From Sipunculus nudus (lineage: Eukaryota > Annelida > Sipuncula > Golfingiida > Sipunculidae), in the NCBI GenBank assembly GCA_026874595.1, contig CM049311.1, positions 12,739,676-12,803,675 of the forward strand: a DNA stretch of 64,000 bases, written 5' to 3'. A model generated the notes under the pieces. It did not search any database and had not been told where the DNA came from. It saw only the letters and a program-made list of their open reading frames with translations. Shown here piece after piece: positions 1 to 11,292 of this stretch (within the stretch, counting starts at the first letter, position 1; each line of letters starts with the position of its first letter). A program made the translations under genes and the position numbers.

Positions 1-840
1 CAAAGTCTATAATTTTATTTATTGCTGTATTTCATTTCTCAATATATATATGATGTTCTCTGAATCTAGTGGGGCTGATGATTACATTGACCATCCCCCC
101 TTAACAAAAAGGGGGGGGAGGGGTATATACCCCCATCCCCTCCTGTATTGACGCTACTGGTTGTTTTCATGGTAGCTTCTCTCCAAGGTGCATCAGATCT
201 TTATTCCATGCCCTCTTCACTCCTTACCTACTTGAGTACTAGTATATTCTCTATGTTTATCCAGTCTCATTTTATTTTACTGTGTTTATATATACTGGCC
301 AAACCTTTACAAAAATAAATTGGCAGTCCAGTCAATAAAATACAACGTACAATAAATATTGTGCATACAAAAAAATAAGTTTCTATTTTTATTAGACTAA
401 ACTAGCCCACGTGACAACACAGTGTCAGTACACACTGACTACCGTAATTTCAGGTGATCAAATTTCCACAGATAACTTCTAGATAATGTAAAATTTGGTC
501 TCAGATTTTTAGTGTGTTTGTCTAATTTTTTACTTTTACACATCTACTTATTTGTTACTGGAAGATGTTTATACCAACTTCCACGATTATTGCATTAATT
601 ATAAGCTGTGTTTACAGAAGTTTTCAAATATCAATACTTAAAGCCCAGCTGCCATTCAGTCGTGTTGAGGTGTAGCATTCAGTCCTTGTTCATCTCCATT
701 TCAGTTGAAAGCTGTGGTTTAGCTATGTCCGTCAGTTTTGTATAATATTTTATAGAACCCTTCTGCCTTTTGTATTTAGTGTAATACATTAAATTCAAAT
801 AGTTAGCCCATATGAAAATATAATTTTAAAAAGTACTTTT
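1..840. other. AT-rich intergenic sequence
   Basis: No open frame or RNA gene was recognised here. Apart from the C/G-rich dispersed repeat at 77-153 it is unremarkable AT-rich DNA, and it ends in a short T run where the first family A element begins. Confidence 0.5.
77..153 (+). repeat. C/G-run dispersed repeat, copy 1
   Basis: A block starting GATGATTACATTGACCATCC, followed by C and G runs around a palindromic GGGTATATACCC. The same block occurs in inverse orientation at 29608-29688, where a CA run is inserted in the middle. Two copies 29.5 kb apart with the same order of parts indicate a dispersed repeat. No terminal repeats or coding content were seen. Confidence 0.6.
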
Positions 841-2471
841 TTAGCTCAGCTGACTGAACGTCATCTGAGCTATAAGCAGTCGCTCTTTTTCCGTCGTCTG
901 TCTGTCTGTCGGGCTGTCTGTCTGTCCATCTGTTAACAGATAACAAATTGTAACAAATATCCCAAGAATCTTCTCACTTGACATCCAGGGAGGTCTATGA
1001 AAAATCTCCTTGGAAACCTAAAATTAGGTTTCTGTTACCCATTCATATCCTTTGAGCTATGGGGCTCAAACTTAACCCCCCAATAATAATTAAAAATTTC
1101 ATACAAAACCTTCAGTTTCTGAACAACTTATGCATTGATCACCATGATTCTTTGCATGCATATTCATCATTGAGTGTTTCATTAGTTCCTTTAGACCGGT
1201 GGCACCACATGGATTTTTTAGCGAACCTGTGAGCTTATGCGATGGTGTGGCGTTGTCCATCTTCCGTTGTCTGTACGTTAACCCATACTATCTTGAAAAC
1301 GGCAAGAGTTAGCATCAAGAAATTTTATGCAAAAAATTAGTCATCTAAAAAACTCGGATTTTGCTTATTTTTTGGCTAACTGCATTTTCTTAGATTTTAT
1401 AGGAAAAAAGCTAAAAAAGCTTTAAAAATCTTCTCCTCCAAAAATGTTCAGCCAAATTGTCAGATATTTCACAAAAATGATTCCTGGAACAATCTCTCTC
1501 AAGTCTGTTCGAATGGTTTAAGTTCGGTGATTTTTGGCCGAGTTACAGGAAGTTGAACTTAGTCATCTGTCCAAAAAACCATACTAAAATTACAATCTCA
1601 GAAACAGCTGGAGCTATCATCACCAAATTTTATGACAATGTTGGTCACATAGGTCATATCTGAAATTGAGGAATTGGTCTCACCACCTGCATCGGCCTTT
1701 TTTGTTCGGGGGTCATCAGTGCCCGTATCATACTGACGGCTACATGCAAGAAACTTCTTCTCAGAAACCATATGGCTAAATTGTTTAATATCGCACAGAA
1801 ATGATCCTAGGGTAGTGATTTCTGAAGTTTGTTCAATTGGTTTCAGTTCAGTGACTTTTGGCTGAGTTATGGGAAGCTGAATTTAGTCATATGCCATAAC
1901 ATCCCATTTTATCTCAGTTGATACAAAGATCTTCTTCTCAAAAACCACTGGGCCGAATTCTTAAATCTCACACATTAATTATCCTTAGATGTTGATAATT
2001 CAAATTTGTTCAAATGGTTTTGGTTAAGTAATTTTTGGCCGAGATATGGGAAGCTGCCATTTTGCTGTATTTTCCCATATGTGTTATAAACCTGCAAAAC
2101 CTTTTTTGACTGATGCCACTGAGGCCTAATTGTTTAATATTTTACAAGAATAATCCCCGGAATAATTCTTATAATAATTGTCTTTTATGGTTCCAAAGAA
2201 TGAATTTTGGCTGCATTATAAAGATTGAATTGAGTCATTTTACCATATATGTTAGCTGTGTGAAGCAGGTACATCTAGCCTGGCACCAGTTTATCAACAT
2301 CTGTTACATCATGCCTCTAGACATTTAGATTTCAGGTTGTCTATGGTAAATATTGACAAGAATGTTTTTAAAAGCTTTTAAAAAATGTAGATTTATGATT
2401 TTAGATGATAAAATTCCTTTTGTGAATGTCTTCCTAGTCAGCTGAGAGTCATGACCCATGGGTCACTTGTT
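841..2471 (+). mobile_element. Family A element (Helentron/pearl-like), copy A1
   Basis: The 5' end is TTAGCTCAGCTGAC after a T run. Bases 843-871 fold into a stem-loop: AGCTCAG pairs with CTGAGCT and GAC with GTC, with two unpaired bases on each side between the stems. A CTGT/GTCC microsatellite follows at 897-930. The 3' end has GTCAGCTGAGAGTCA (an inverted echo of the 5' end), then the 14-base palindrome TGACCCATGGGTCA at 2452-2465 and the terminal CTTGTT. Established knowledge: subterminal inverted repeats, a 3' hairpin and T-rich target sites are hallmarks of Helentron-type rolling-circle elements. The assignment is inference. Most of the interior is replaced by a family B sequence from 1218. 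Confidence 0.6.
1218..2400 (+). mobile_element. Family B element, 3'-truncated copy B1, inside A1
   Basis: It starts TTAGCGAACCTGTGAGCTTA and matches the copies at 12346-14286 and 61521-64000 in order. Shared phrases include the GTACGTTAACCCATA region, the 'ACGGC..GAGCTA..CATCACCAAA' block and repeated ~180-base cores that mention CTTCTTCTCAAAAACCACTG. Homology to the other copies stops near 2400, where the family A 3' end resumes, so this copy lacks the far half seen in B2 and B3. No protein-coding potential was seen; the open frame at 2113-2328 lies inside this repeat. Confidence 0.55.
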
Positions 2472-2608
2472 TATATCTGCTGATTGGTAAAGCAATGTTT
2501 GTATGCTTGATTGTTCAAGATTAGTCTTTTGTTAATGTTTGTAATCAGAGATATTATTGTTGTTTGACTGATAACAAGTGAAGATAAAAATGATCAATGG
2601 ATTTTCAG

Positions 2609-4759
2609 TTCAAACCAGAGAGGGAAAAGGAGAATGATGAAATGGCACAGTTCAAGGCCTTGTTTCCAGAGTGTGCGCATGAGCCTGGACTCTTTGAGGA
2701 CATTGTAGATACTGTAAGCATATCTTGTTACATCTGAATGCATTTTGACTTAGAATTCTAGAGTATGATGCTTGTATTAGACTCCCCAAACGTTCTTATT
2801 TAATTTTTTGTATCTGTAAAACCAGATTTTACCAATCTGTGTCTACAATTATCAGTTTTGATCAGTTATATGCAGTTAAGTATTATACTATCCCAGAAAC
2901 GCCCGTTGTTTAGTTTTCTCTTTTCAAATTCCTATGGAACCCAATGCTAGATCATGTGACTTGATATTATTTGCTTTTCATGAATAATCAAGGAAATATG
3001 TATGGAGGAAAGCTTATTTTAGAATTGAATGGACTATTAGAGAATATGCTTTAACATATTTATTTTATCAATTAAGGAGAGATGCTTGTCAATATACACA
3101 GAGAGTATCTGATTTTAGCTCAGCGCTCAGCTGACTGAGTGTCAACTGAGGGAAAGGAATGGCCCTTTGTCCATCGTCCTCTGGCCTTCCTTTAACAGAG
3201 CACAAATCATAACCACTGTACCTAAAACCTTCTTAATGAATATCCATGGAGATCCATAAAAAATCTCCTAGAAAAACCTGGAATTAGACAGTGCGACCCT
3301 TAATCTCTGAGCTATGGGGCTTGTAAATGTCCCCCAGAATAATTAAAAATTTGATGCAAAACCTCCAAAATCTTGATAATTACTGCATGGATTGCCATTA
3401 ATCTTGTCTTTAATTTTGACCTTGACTAGTTTTGAAAGTTCTGGAAACCGGTGGTGCCACCTGTATTTTTTCTTCTTTTTACAATTTTTACCTTTTTTGA
3501 GACGGCAATTATGTCAGTTTCTCAGCTGTGGTTTCGTCCAGTGTCCTGAAATAAGGTGCGTTTATTTATTATGATTGGTTTCTACAGTTCCTGAAGACTG
3601 ATGGGACCATCTGTATTTTTTTCTCTTTTTGATTAATTTATTTCCTTTATTTTGTGACTGCCAAATTATATTGATACTATCAGATTTGCAACTGTGGTTT
3701 CATGTAAGTCCTGATACCTTGTTTTTTTTTATTAGGGCCCCACATGAATAAGTCTGTCCGTCTGTTTGTCTTTCTGTATGTCCGTCAAAATTGTCTCCTG
3801 ATGATAACTCCAGTTTGGATTGACATATGGATATCAAACTTTATTTATATTACCTCTAACACAAGAATCCTATTGATTTCGGGGTCGTGATGTCAGTGGT
3901 CAAGGTCACAGGACCAACATATTTAGAAATATTAAGGATTCATTTTCAGTCAAACTTTTTATCCAAATTCTTCTATCTTCCAAATATTTGTTCACCTGCC
4001 TATAGTGGTTTCAACCTTTTGGGTTACAAGGTCAAAGGTCAAGGTTACGGGGGCCATCTTTCAACATATTAGGTTCCAGGTGATTATTCCAGTTTGGATT
4101 GAAATATTGGTTTCAAACTTGACTTATATATGGTCAATCACTTAAGTGAGAACTCTAGTGATTTTGGGGTCATGGGATCAAAGGTTAAGGTCACAGGACC
4201 CCGGGCCTTCATTAAAAAGATTGTGGATCCATTTTAAGCCAAACTTTTCTTCCCTTCCATCTTCCATGTGGCACACCTGCCAGTAGGGGAAGGATCCTTT
4301 TGATTTAGGGGTCTTTAGGTCAAAGGTTAAGGTCAAAGGGCCGGCCCATCCATTCACAGATTAGTTTATGGATGATAACTCCAGTTATGGTTGACAGGTT
4401 GGCTTCATACTGTTCACAGGACCCAAACGTCTTTTGAAAAACTCACACACCTATATCCTTAGAATCAAATTCAGCTGAGCTTCAAGACTGATGGGTCCCT
4501 AGATTTTATTGTGACCCAGTGAATCTGCACTTTGTTTGTCATATCATAGTTCTTAATGTTCTTTGCTACATTTATCCAGACCAAGAAAATGTCAGCTAGG
4601 TCTACTCCAAATGTGAGAAAAACTCCAAATAAGCCAGGGTCAAAGTTCTTCAAGACATCTCCCTTTGACAGGAAGAAGGGACTGAAAGGTTCTAAGAAAG
4701 AGCAGGAACTCTCCTGGTTTGATTCAGATGCTGTGTTTGGTTTTGGACCAGAAGACTGA
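2609..4759 (+). CDS. Terminal two coding exons of an unrecognised gene with KEN and FGF motifs
   Basis: Exon 2609-2713 follows an acceptor (ATTTTCAG) and ends at a donor (GATACT|GTAAGC). It is exactly 35 codons, phase 0 at both ends. Exon 4580-4759 follows TTTATCCAG, is in phase 0, and codes 59 residues plus TGA. The joined 94-residue tail is rich in Lys, Glu, Ser and Pro. It contains EREKENDEM (a KEN box, known as an APC/C-Cdh1 degron), a basic stretch with KTPNKPGSKFFKTSPF, and the C-terminus SWFDSDAVFGFGPED, which contains FGF, a tripeptide known to bind Pds5 in sororin and Wapl. No domain was recognised. A nuclear cell-cycle protein is a guess from motifs only. The 1.87 kb intron holds nested family A and C repeats. 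Upstream exons were not found in the window. Confidence 0.65.
3115..4503 (+). mobile_element. Family A element, degenerate copy A3, intronic
   Basis: The 5' end is TTAGCTCAGCGCTCAGCTGA, a variant with an extra CAGCGCT repeat that disrupts the usual stem-loop. 'GTCAACTGAGGG', a microsatellite remnant and the family body (AACCTGGAATTAG, GAGCTATGGGGCTTG) follow. The 3' end is a decayed form of the family terminus (TTCAGCTGAGCTTCAAGACT then ATGGGTCCCT). A family C element occupies the distal part. The whole copy lies in the intron between the exons ending at 2713 and starting at 4580. Confidence 0.5.
3733..4465 (+). mobile_element. Family C repeat with ~280 bp internal units, nested in A3
   Basis: It begins TTAGGGCCCCACATGAATAA, followed by a GTCC/GTCT microsatellite at 3758-3788. 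About three diverged units of 275-290 bases follow, each starting near CCAGTTTGGATTGA (3812, 4089, 4380) and carrying 'GGGGTC.TG..(A)TCA..GGTCAAGGTCACAGGACC'. The 3' limit is approximate. The layout (TT start, microsatellite, tandem core) resembles families A and E, but no 3' hairpin was located. Confidence 0.45.
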
Positions 4760-5460
4760 ATTTAACTTTCCTTAGTGGTTGGAACCAATGAAAAGGTTCA
4801 TACGACCATTTCATATTTTGGGTTCACAGCATGAATTTCACAAAAGCTTATAGTTGCATTGATTGTTTTATTGAGGACCATCAATGTAATCACTGATATT
4901 ATAATACTGAACCATTACAATTTTGAAACACTTATCAAAGTGATTAATGTAATGTTTCTCAACTTGTACAATAATTGTTACTATGGAAATTCAGGATTAT
5001 GATCAGTTCTTTATGACGATATGGAGAAATTCACTGTTGCTGGGATGTCTAGCTAGCTGTGTTTGAATGGGCCTGTTTCTGAAACTTAAAGAGCCACATT
5101 TATTGAGCCAATGTGTTGTTCTATTACAGTTGCAGCCAGAATTCCATTTAAAGAGAACACAATAAAAATCACGCCAGCATAGTCTATTATTATTCCATGT
5201 TAACTCAATACAAGTATGTTGTATTGTTTGAATTACCTTTAAGATTAATTCAATATTTACAAATATATATTCAAAGGTAACAGTTATGACTTTCAAGAAT
5301 TTCTAAAATTTACTTGTAGACTTTGAAATAAATGAATAATTAAATATTGCTCATTAAATATTTATAGTAGTTGTTATGAACTTAATGTTGTGCCATTATA
5401 TAAATTCTGTCTAGCTTGTTGTTCATAATTTATTGTTGCTATCATATGAATAAAGGCTAT
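4760..5460 (+). other. 3'UTR and polyadenylation signals of the 2609-4759 gene
   Basis: AT-rich sequence after the TGA at 4757-4759. Two canonical AATAAA hexamers lie at 5327-5332 and 5449-5454, giving a 3'UTR of roughly 0.6-0.7 kb. Which one is used cannot be decided from sequence. Confidence 0.5.
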
Positions 5461-7451
5461 AATATTTAATTGAGTTATTTATGCAACCATGGGGACACAA
5501 TTTCCGATATAAATTCTTGTTATAATTTTATTCCACCCGATCGACCCATAATACCATCATTATCTGTCCATCACCTCACATTCGTACACAAGCATTTAGG
5601 TTGATTAAATGTTTACGTATAATTGTTCATAACTTTTTTGAATGCTTGCTTTAACATATTTTGGGCACATTGCCAACAGGCTGTGATGAATTGTCATCAT
5701 TTATAATGTTAAACTTCCCAATGTAACTATGTGATGGGAACATTAAGTCAAGGATAGACTTCAGTCAGTGAGGTTTAGATCTAAATGCAAGGTATCACTG
5801 CGTGGCAATTACAAACTAGAATGCAAGTCTTAATATACAAACACATAAACTAACGGAAGACTCGAAATATTGACCTAATCTGCAGAGTCCGCAAATACAA
5901 TCAGTGAGGATGCCCCGCCCTTGGCCAACCGAAGGTTAATTAGTGCAAAGGTCAAGCACCATGCAGGGGCAGGCCGGTAAGCTCCATCCTTCCTCCTATA
6001 GGGAAAATTTTAAACTACATTGGAAAATTTTGCAAAAGCAGTCATAATACCTACCCTTTATGAGAGGAGGATTCGGTTTTTTTTATGTCTAAAAATGGGT
6101 ACTGGTAGTCTGTGTATAGGTTGTCAATCGGCTACCCAACCTTAATTCCCACATGGGGAGGGGTGTTAGGTTTATCCTATTCTTGGTATTAAAGATTATA
6201 TTACCTTTATTATCTAAGAAAGCTAAATATTGACAAAACCATAATTACCATGTTTTATAATTAAGTAATTTCCAGTGTCCTTACTTATTCACTGGAGTGC
6301 TGGTTTACAAATTTATCTGATAAGTTAAAGAAACAGTTAAATAATACAAGGAAGAGAAGTTGTAGAATAACTAGTACTTCTCTTGCCACACACCAGGAAA
6401 TCTGTGAAACCAAAACAATGGCTTTCATATCAAAGGTCATGAATGACACAACACATCCCCTATATTCAGAGTTCCGATTTTTAACCTTCAGGTAAACGCC
6501 TAGATACAATATTCTGCAGAACAAAAAAAAATCTCTCGTACCATACAGTATTAAACTTTTTAACTCACAACCCTCTTAGATATTTAATGTTTTGAATTAT
6601 GTGTTTTACCTGCAGAATTATCTGTTTTATCATTTTTACATGCTTAATTTTACATGCATAATCAATGTTATGTGTGATTTTTTATGTATTATTTTTATGT
6701 TTTTATCTATTTACTTATTTTTTTATGTTATGAATTGCAAGTCAACTACAAATTTCTGGAACTGAAGGCTAATAAATGTTATCTTATTTTATCTTTATCA
6801 TATCCATTAAAGTATGCACAAGGATATATTTGACAGATGAAGTTTCATTAGCTGTGCAGTTCCAGTAATGTCTAACAGGTGACGCCACAGGCCTACTGCA
6901 CATAGGAACCGTGAATCAATAAATAGCAAATGTTCATAAATATTGTTCATGAATAATAAGATTGATCAAGGTGCTTTAACAGCATTTAGGGCCTTTAACT
7001 ATGCCATTGGATTGAGGCAGGATGCGAGCGACCAGTCAAGGTGAATGTAGTCTCTTGCTGTGTCGTTATGGCTTGTGGTCTTAATTATCTAGCAGTAGGC
7101 TGTATTTCCACACAAGAATGGAACATCTGAAATGAAACCAAACAGCAGCAGTATCTGTTCTTATAATACAAGTGTCCTTCCTGCACCGATAAGCAGCCCC
7201 TTGGTGAATCATTTAAAAAGGTGAATTAATTGATCTAATATGTTTTCAAATACAAATGATAAAATCAAGTTGACAAATGATAAATAAAGGGACCCTCTAC
7301 TAGGATTCTTGGGAGGGCATCGACTGGGCTCTTTTCTCCGTCTCATATGAATCAAACTAGGGGTAACTATGGTCCTCAATTTTGCATAACCCGAAAACAT
7401 CCGGTGGACAAAACCAGCCACCCCGTCAGATTTGACGAACAGTGTTTGTAT
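5461..7451. other. Intergenic sequence, mostly unremarkable
   Basis: No convincing exon was seen. It holds the dispersed repeat copy at 5894-5975 and otherwise AT-rich sequence with T and A runs. The open frames on both strands at 7209-7727 fall partly in the tandem repeat that follows and lack codon-like character. Confidence 0.45.
5894..5975 (+). repeat. Dispersed repeat, copy 1 (GGCCAACCGAAGGTTAA)
   Basis: The segment from GTGAGGATGCCCCGCCC through CTTGGCCAACCGAAGGTTAA to the GGTCAAGCACCA and GGGG end matches 10662-10730 with a few substitutions. The second copy sits at the end of a longer GC-richer block (10440-10760), so 5894-5975 is probably a truncated copy of the same element. Confidence 0.55.
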
Positions 7452-8020
7452 GCCCTGTCTGGTCTGACAAGTTTGACGGGATTTATTTGGAACCCCGTCT
7501 GGTTGAAACATGCTCGCTCACTTGGCCTATATTTAGACCACCGGTCTACTGATACACTGAGATTAACTCACACACTGTACCATCAGCTGTTAATTGTATG
7601 TTTACGTGCATTTTGGGATAAGCTTTTTCATAAACAGAATTTTTCTGTGCCCTGTCTGGCCTCGCAGTTTGGGCAGTATTATCTAAGGCCCCCTCCTGGA
7701 CGACGCGTGCCCGCTTCAACGGTCTAAAACATAGACCATGCAGTGGTCTACTAATACAGCGAGATTTACTTGCACACTGTAGCATCAACTGATTACTGTC
7801 AATAGGTATATATATGCATTATCCTCGGGTAAGTTTTTTCATATACCGTTTTTTTTTTCTGTTCCTTGTCTGGCCTCACAATTAGCACGGTATTTATTCT
7901 TGGACCCACATGTCCAAAACATGCCCTCTCACTGGGGTTAAATACGTACGACAATTGATCAAGTAATGATCAAGTAACAACAAGATTCCTCACTCAATGT
8001 AGTATCAGCTTGGGTTATTA
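7452..8020 (+). repeat. Three degenerate tandem units of ~200 bp
   Basis: Units start near GCCCTGTCTGG at 7452, GCCCTGTCTGGCCTC at 7650 and TCCTTGTCTGGCCTC at 7863. Each then carries a GG(A/C)CC..CAAAACATGC(C) phrase, a 'CTACT.ATACA..GAGATT.ACT..CACACTGTA.CATCA' phrase and a GGGTAAG(C/T)TTTTTCATA phrase. Spacings are 198 and 213 bases. The third unit is the most decayed. No terminal repeats were seen. Confidence 0.55.
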
Positions 8021-8899
8021 CACTTTACAGGTGAGCTTCACTATATTTTTGCTTGAAATAATACTACCAAATTATTCAACAACTTGACAGTGGTTTTTAA
8101 CACTTCAAGCAAAGTCTTCATATAATAAACAACATCAACAGACCCTTTTGAGTTAAAAATGGTAAGTAGTAATGCCCAAGTATTGGATAATTAAAAGTTG
8201 TTTATAACACAACAAGTATGTAAACTATTATATTTTAATTAGTTATTAAGGATAATAACACATTTATCTGTTTGTTTGAATTATACTAAAACTTATTGTG
8301 GAGTCTTTCCCTGACATCATTCTAAATTTTTGATGTAAAATTATTACTACTATTGCAAATGTTATTTTTATAATATTAATTAAATTTTATCATTGTTTGT
8401 TATTCAGATTATGTGTAACAGCTAACATTATAAGTAGTAAGCATATTAATATGGAGAAATTAACATTTATTATCTGGTATCCGCGTTTGAATATGTATCT
8501 TGGTGTCAAAATGTTTCACCTTCAACACAGAAATGAATACAAAGGTATGTGGTTTGTTACTGATATTGAAATATCATCCTTACCCTCAATCGCAATAAAA
8601 CTTGTATACATGAACCTAAGTCATTTTTTTTTTTTATTTTATTTGTTTTATTTATTCAGTTACTTATTTAGTATTTTGGTTTGTGCACTGTTGCTCACAT
8701 AGTAACTTTATCTGTGAGATTTTACTCAAGTTAACCTAATTTAAACAAATGTCAAGCTTCTAAATGAGTGCTGTGAATTTTTACCTGTTCTGTTTTGTAG
8801 GCACACTAGTCAAATTTATTTATTTTACTCCCAATACTTGAGAAGACTAATTTATGCTTGCTGATTTTAAGGCTGGATGTTGATATGATGATACATAGG
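8021..8899. other. AT-rich intergenic sequence
   Basis: Very AT-rich, with T runs around 8620-8670. The open frame at 8397-8702 is low-complexity and hydrophobic because of these runs. Nothing was recognised. Confidence 0.45.
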
Positions 8900-9320
8900 C
8901 TACTATCTGTTGCAATCCGCCATACCAGATACAAAATACCCTAGCACAAACGAGATCTCTCTTAGGCAATATGCAAAACACACGTGGCAACATGCTGACA
9001 TGACATACACAAGGCAAAGGCTACATCCATGCCTGAGGACACGGCTCCTAAAAAGCGACAGGGCAATTTTACCAACAACAAAACACTGCATACAAAGTGG
9101 GCTAACCAGGCCTTGTACAACCACAAAGCCTGACCATGCTGGGATAAAACCCCTAAAAGCGACTGGTTCTGAACTTTCCAATTAGAAGCAAGATATTGGT
9201 ACCATACCAGATGCTGAAGTCTAGGCAAATTGAATACCAAAGCAACAAAACTCTCCAGGTGTGTTACATTTTCTATCCTTTCGGTAGTCAGATTCACTAT
9301 AGAGAAATTCAAAGCAATAT
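8900..9320. other. GC-richer block with open frames on both strands, unidentified
   Basis: Base composition is clearly less AT-rich than on either side, and both strands stay open for 90-116 codons. None of the frames starts with ATG at the track limit, none resembles a known family, and no good splice sites flank them. It may be a decayed repeat or an old pseudogene; strand and origin cannot be decided. Confidence 0.25.
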
Positions 9321-10440
9321 ACTCATGTATAACTAGTCCAGCAGAGTCTGCGCAAGAATATAGGGTGTGAGTCAGAGCATATTACATTAAGGCAAGTGTA
9401 AAATGCTTTTAATGAGTATTTAAAAGTATAATACTAATTATTTTGGTAAAATTATCTTATTTTGTAAAGCTATACGTGTTAAACAAAACCAAATATTATT
9501 GAAATAGATCTGTAATAGTTTCATTTAAAACAAAAGTTATAACTCAGATAAAGTTAATAAGTAAAAGTGTAAAACTTTTAAATAACTTGAATTTTGTCCG
9601 AGTGTGTGTTAAAATTGAATGCAGTGAATTATCTCCTTGGTCCTAAATTTACTAATTATTTAAGTAAAAGTGTAAATAAGATACGAGCATATGTGCAATA
9701 GAGGCAATCCTCTAAAATTATTAAATACCTGTCGAAATGATTGACCTAAATGATTATGTCCAGTTATTGTCAGGCCGTTGCACGGTAAATTTTATATTTC
9801 ATCAATATATTGTTACATTTGATTATGTAATTCATATTACATAACTGTAAACTTGTGAAGTCAATTTCAATATAAGCCAGCCTAAGGTTTACACATAGTG
9901 TCTTCAGTAAGCTTTCCAGCAAGCTATTTAAGATTATTTGTGGTGCTTTGTATCTGAAGTCAAAAGGGCATCCATTGTTTATCACATAGACTTAATAGAT
10001 ATACCTGGTCTCAAAACAGAGAAGTTAATCAGCGGCAGGCGATATTTTGGATTTGCCTGGCAGGCTGTGGCCGCTATGGTGATGTATAGTAAGATGATGT
10101 ACGCGTCATGTGGATTTACAGGGAGATCACGAGGGCATGCGCCTTTGTGGATAAGCAATTAATTTAAATTAGGGATAGGGAGTCTTAAATCCAAGGTCTA
10201 AAGCAAAAGGTTATCTGAACTGGAAGCTTAAAAATTTATACAGACACACAACTGATTGACTTTGATACTTGAGGGTGATGTTGGTCAAGCTGGTATTATG
10301 CAATAACCTGAGATCAGGAGACCCAGCTTTGTGACATGGTTACACATTTTATATTCACTATTTTTCTGTATAACCTCATATTATGTTAAAAAAAGAATAC
10401 CAGACTAGGATGAATGACCGCTGTTTTAAAAGTGGGTTGC
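9321..10440. other. AT-rich intergenic sequence
   Basis: No exon, RNA gene or repeat was recognised. The open frames near 9770-10162 do not look coding. Confidence 0.4.
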
Positions 10441-10760
10441 TATACACCTGATGGCAGACAGTCTATAAGCCGACTCAGGTGAATAAAGCCATACCCATGG
10501 CTACCACAGGGTGCTGAGGCAGCCAACAGGGCCCACTGCTCGAATCCAAGTGAGAGAATACCTGGGTTTCTACCAGTTTTATGCTTGCTGCAGAAAGCAG
10601 AGCAAAATACCCACTGGTTTGTGACTGGCCAGCTTGTTCAGGGCATCTCTATTGACTGACAGTCAGTGTGGATGTTCCACCCCTGGCCAACCGAAGGTTA
10701 ACTAGAGCAAAGGTCAAGCATCAGGACGGGGAAGAACTGCTACCGAAGATACGAAAGTCC
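10440..10760 (+). repeat. Dispersed repeat, copy 2, longer form
   Basis: A GC-richer block whose distal part (10662-10730, GTGTGGATGTTCCACCCC then CTGGCCAACCGAAGGTTAAC, ending GGACGGGG) repeats 5894-5975. The proximal part contains CACTGCTCGAATCCAAGTG, a weak pol III B-box-like string without a matching A box. SINE origin is possible but unproven. Confidence 0.4.
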
Positions 10761-11292
10761 ATGCAAATTCAGCCCTGATGACATGACGATGACAAAGCTA
10801 TTAAGAAGTCATGTGATGTTGCTTCGAATCAGCTATAGTGCGAGATCGCTCCAATAAATCTACAGTTTTTGTCGGTTGTATAAGCTACTAGTTAGGGGAC
10901 GTTCCCACTTCCACAAATTTGGATCCTGGTGTGCTATATATTGGAATTTTTGGCTTCTTTGCTCTTCGACGGAGTTCTTGAAGCACCTCTGCGTATAGTT
11001 CCTATCATTTACGTGCCGGGGCTAGCGTAGCCAACGATTGTAGTTTTTGGTGGACTTTAAACTCTTTTGTTCGTTGCTACAACTGTTGAGGTTCGCAGGT
11101 CATATGTGACTCTTTGAGTACTTCGCAGCTAAATTCGCAGGCTATGCTCCTCGCACTAACGCAATAGAGGGCACACAATATGAAATCCGACGGGCCAAAC
11201 TTTGCCCAGTTCGTAGCGCATCCGAGGGCCCAATCCCTCGAAGTGGGATTTCCCTTAAAACTATGTCGCACTCTTTCATCTGCATTCCGTTT
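10761..11292. other. Intergenic sequence
   Basis: Slightly GC-richer around 10980-11270. No supported exon was found, and nothing repeated elsewhere in the window was noticed. Confidence 0.35.

Noticed and set aside
7347-7788. 126- and 80-codon frames on opposite strands
   Set aside because: They lie in the ~200 bp tandem repeat and differ between units by frameshifting indels.
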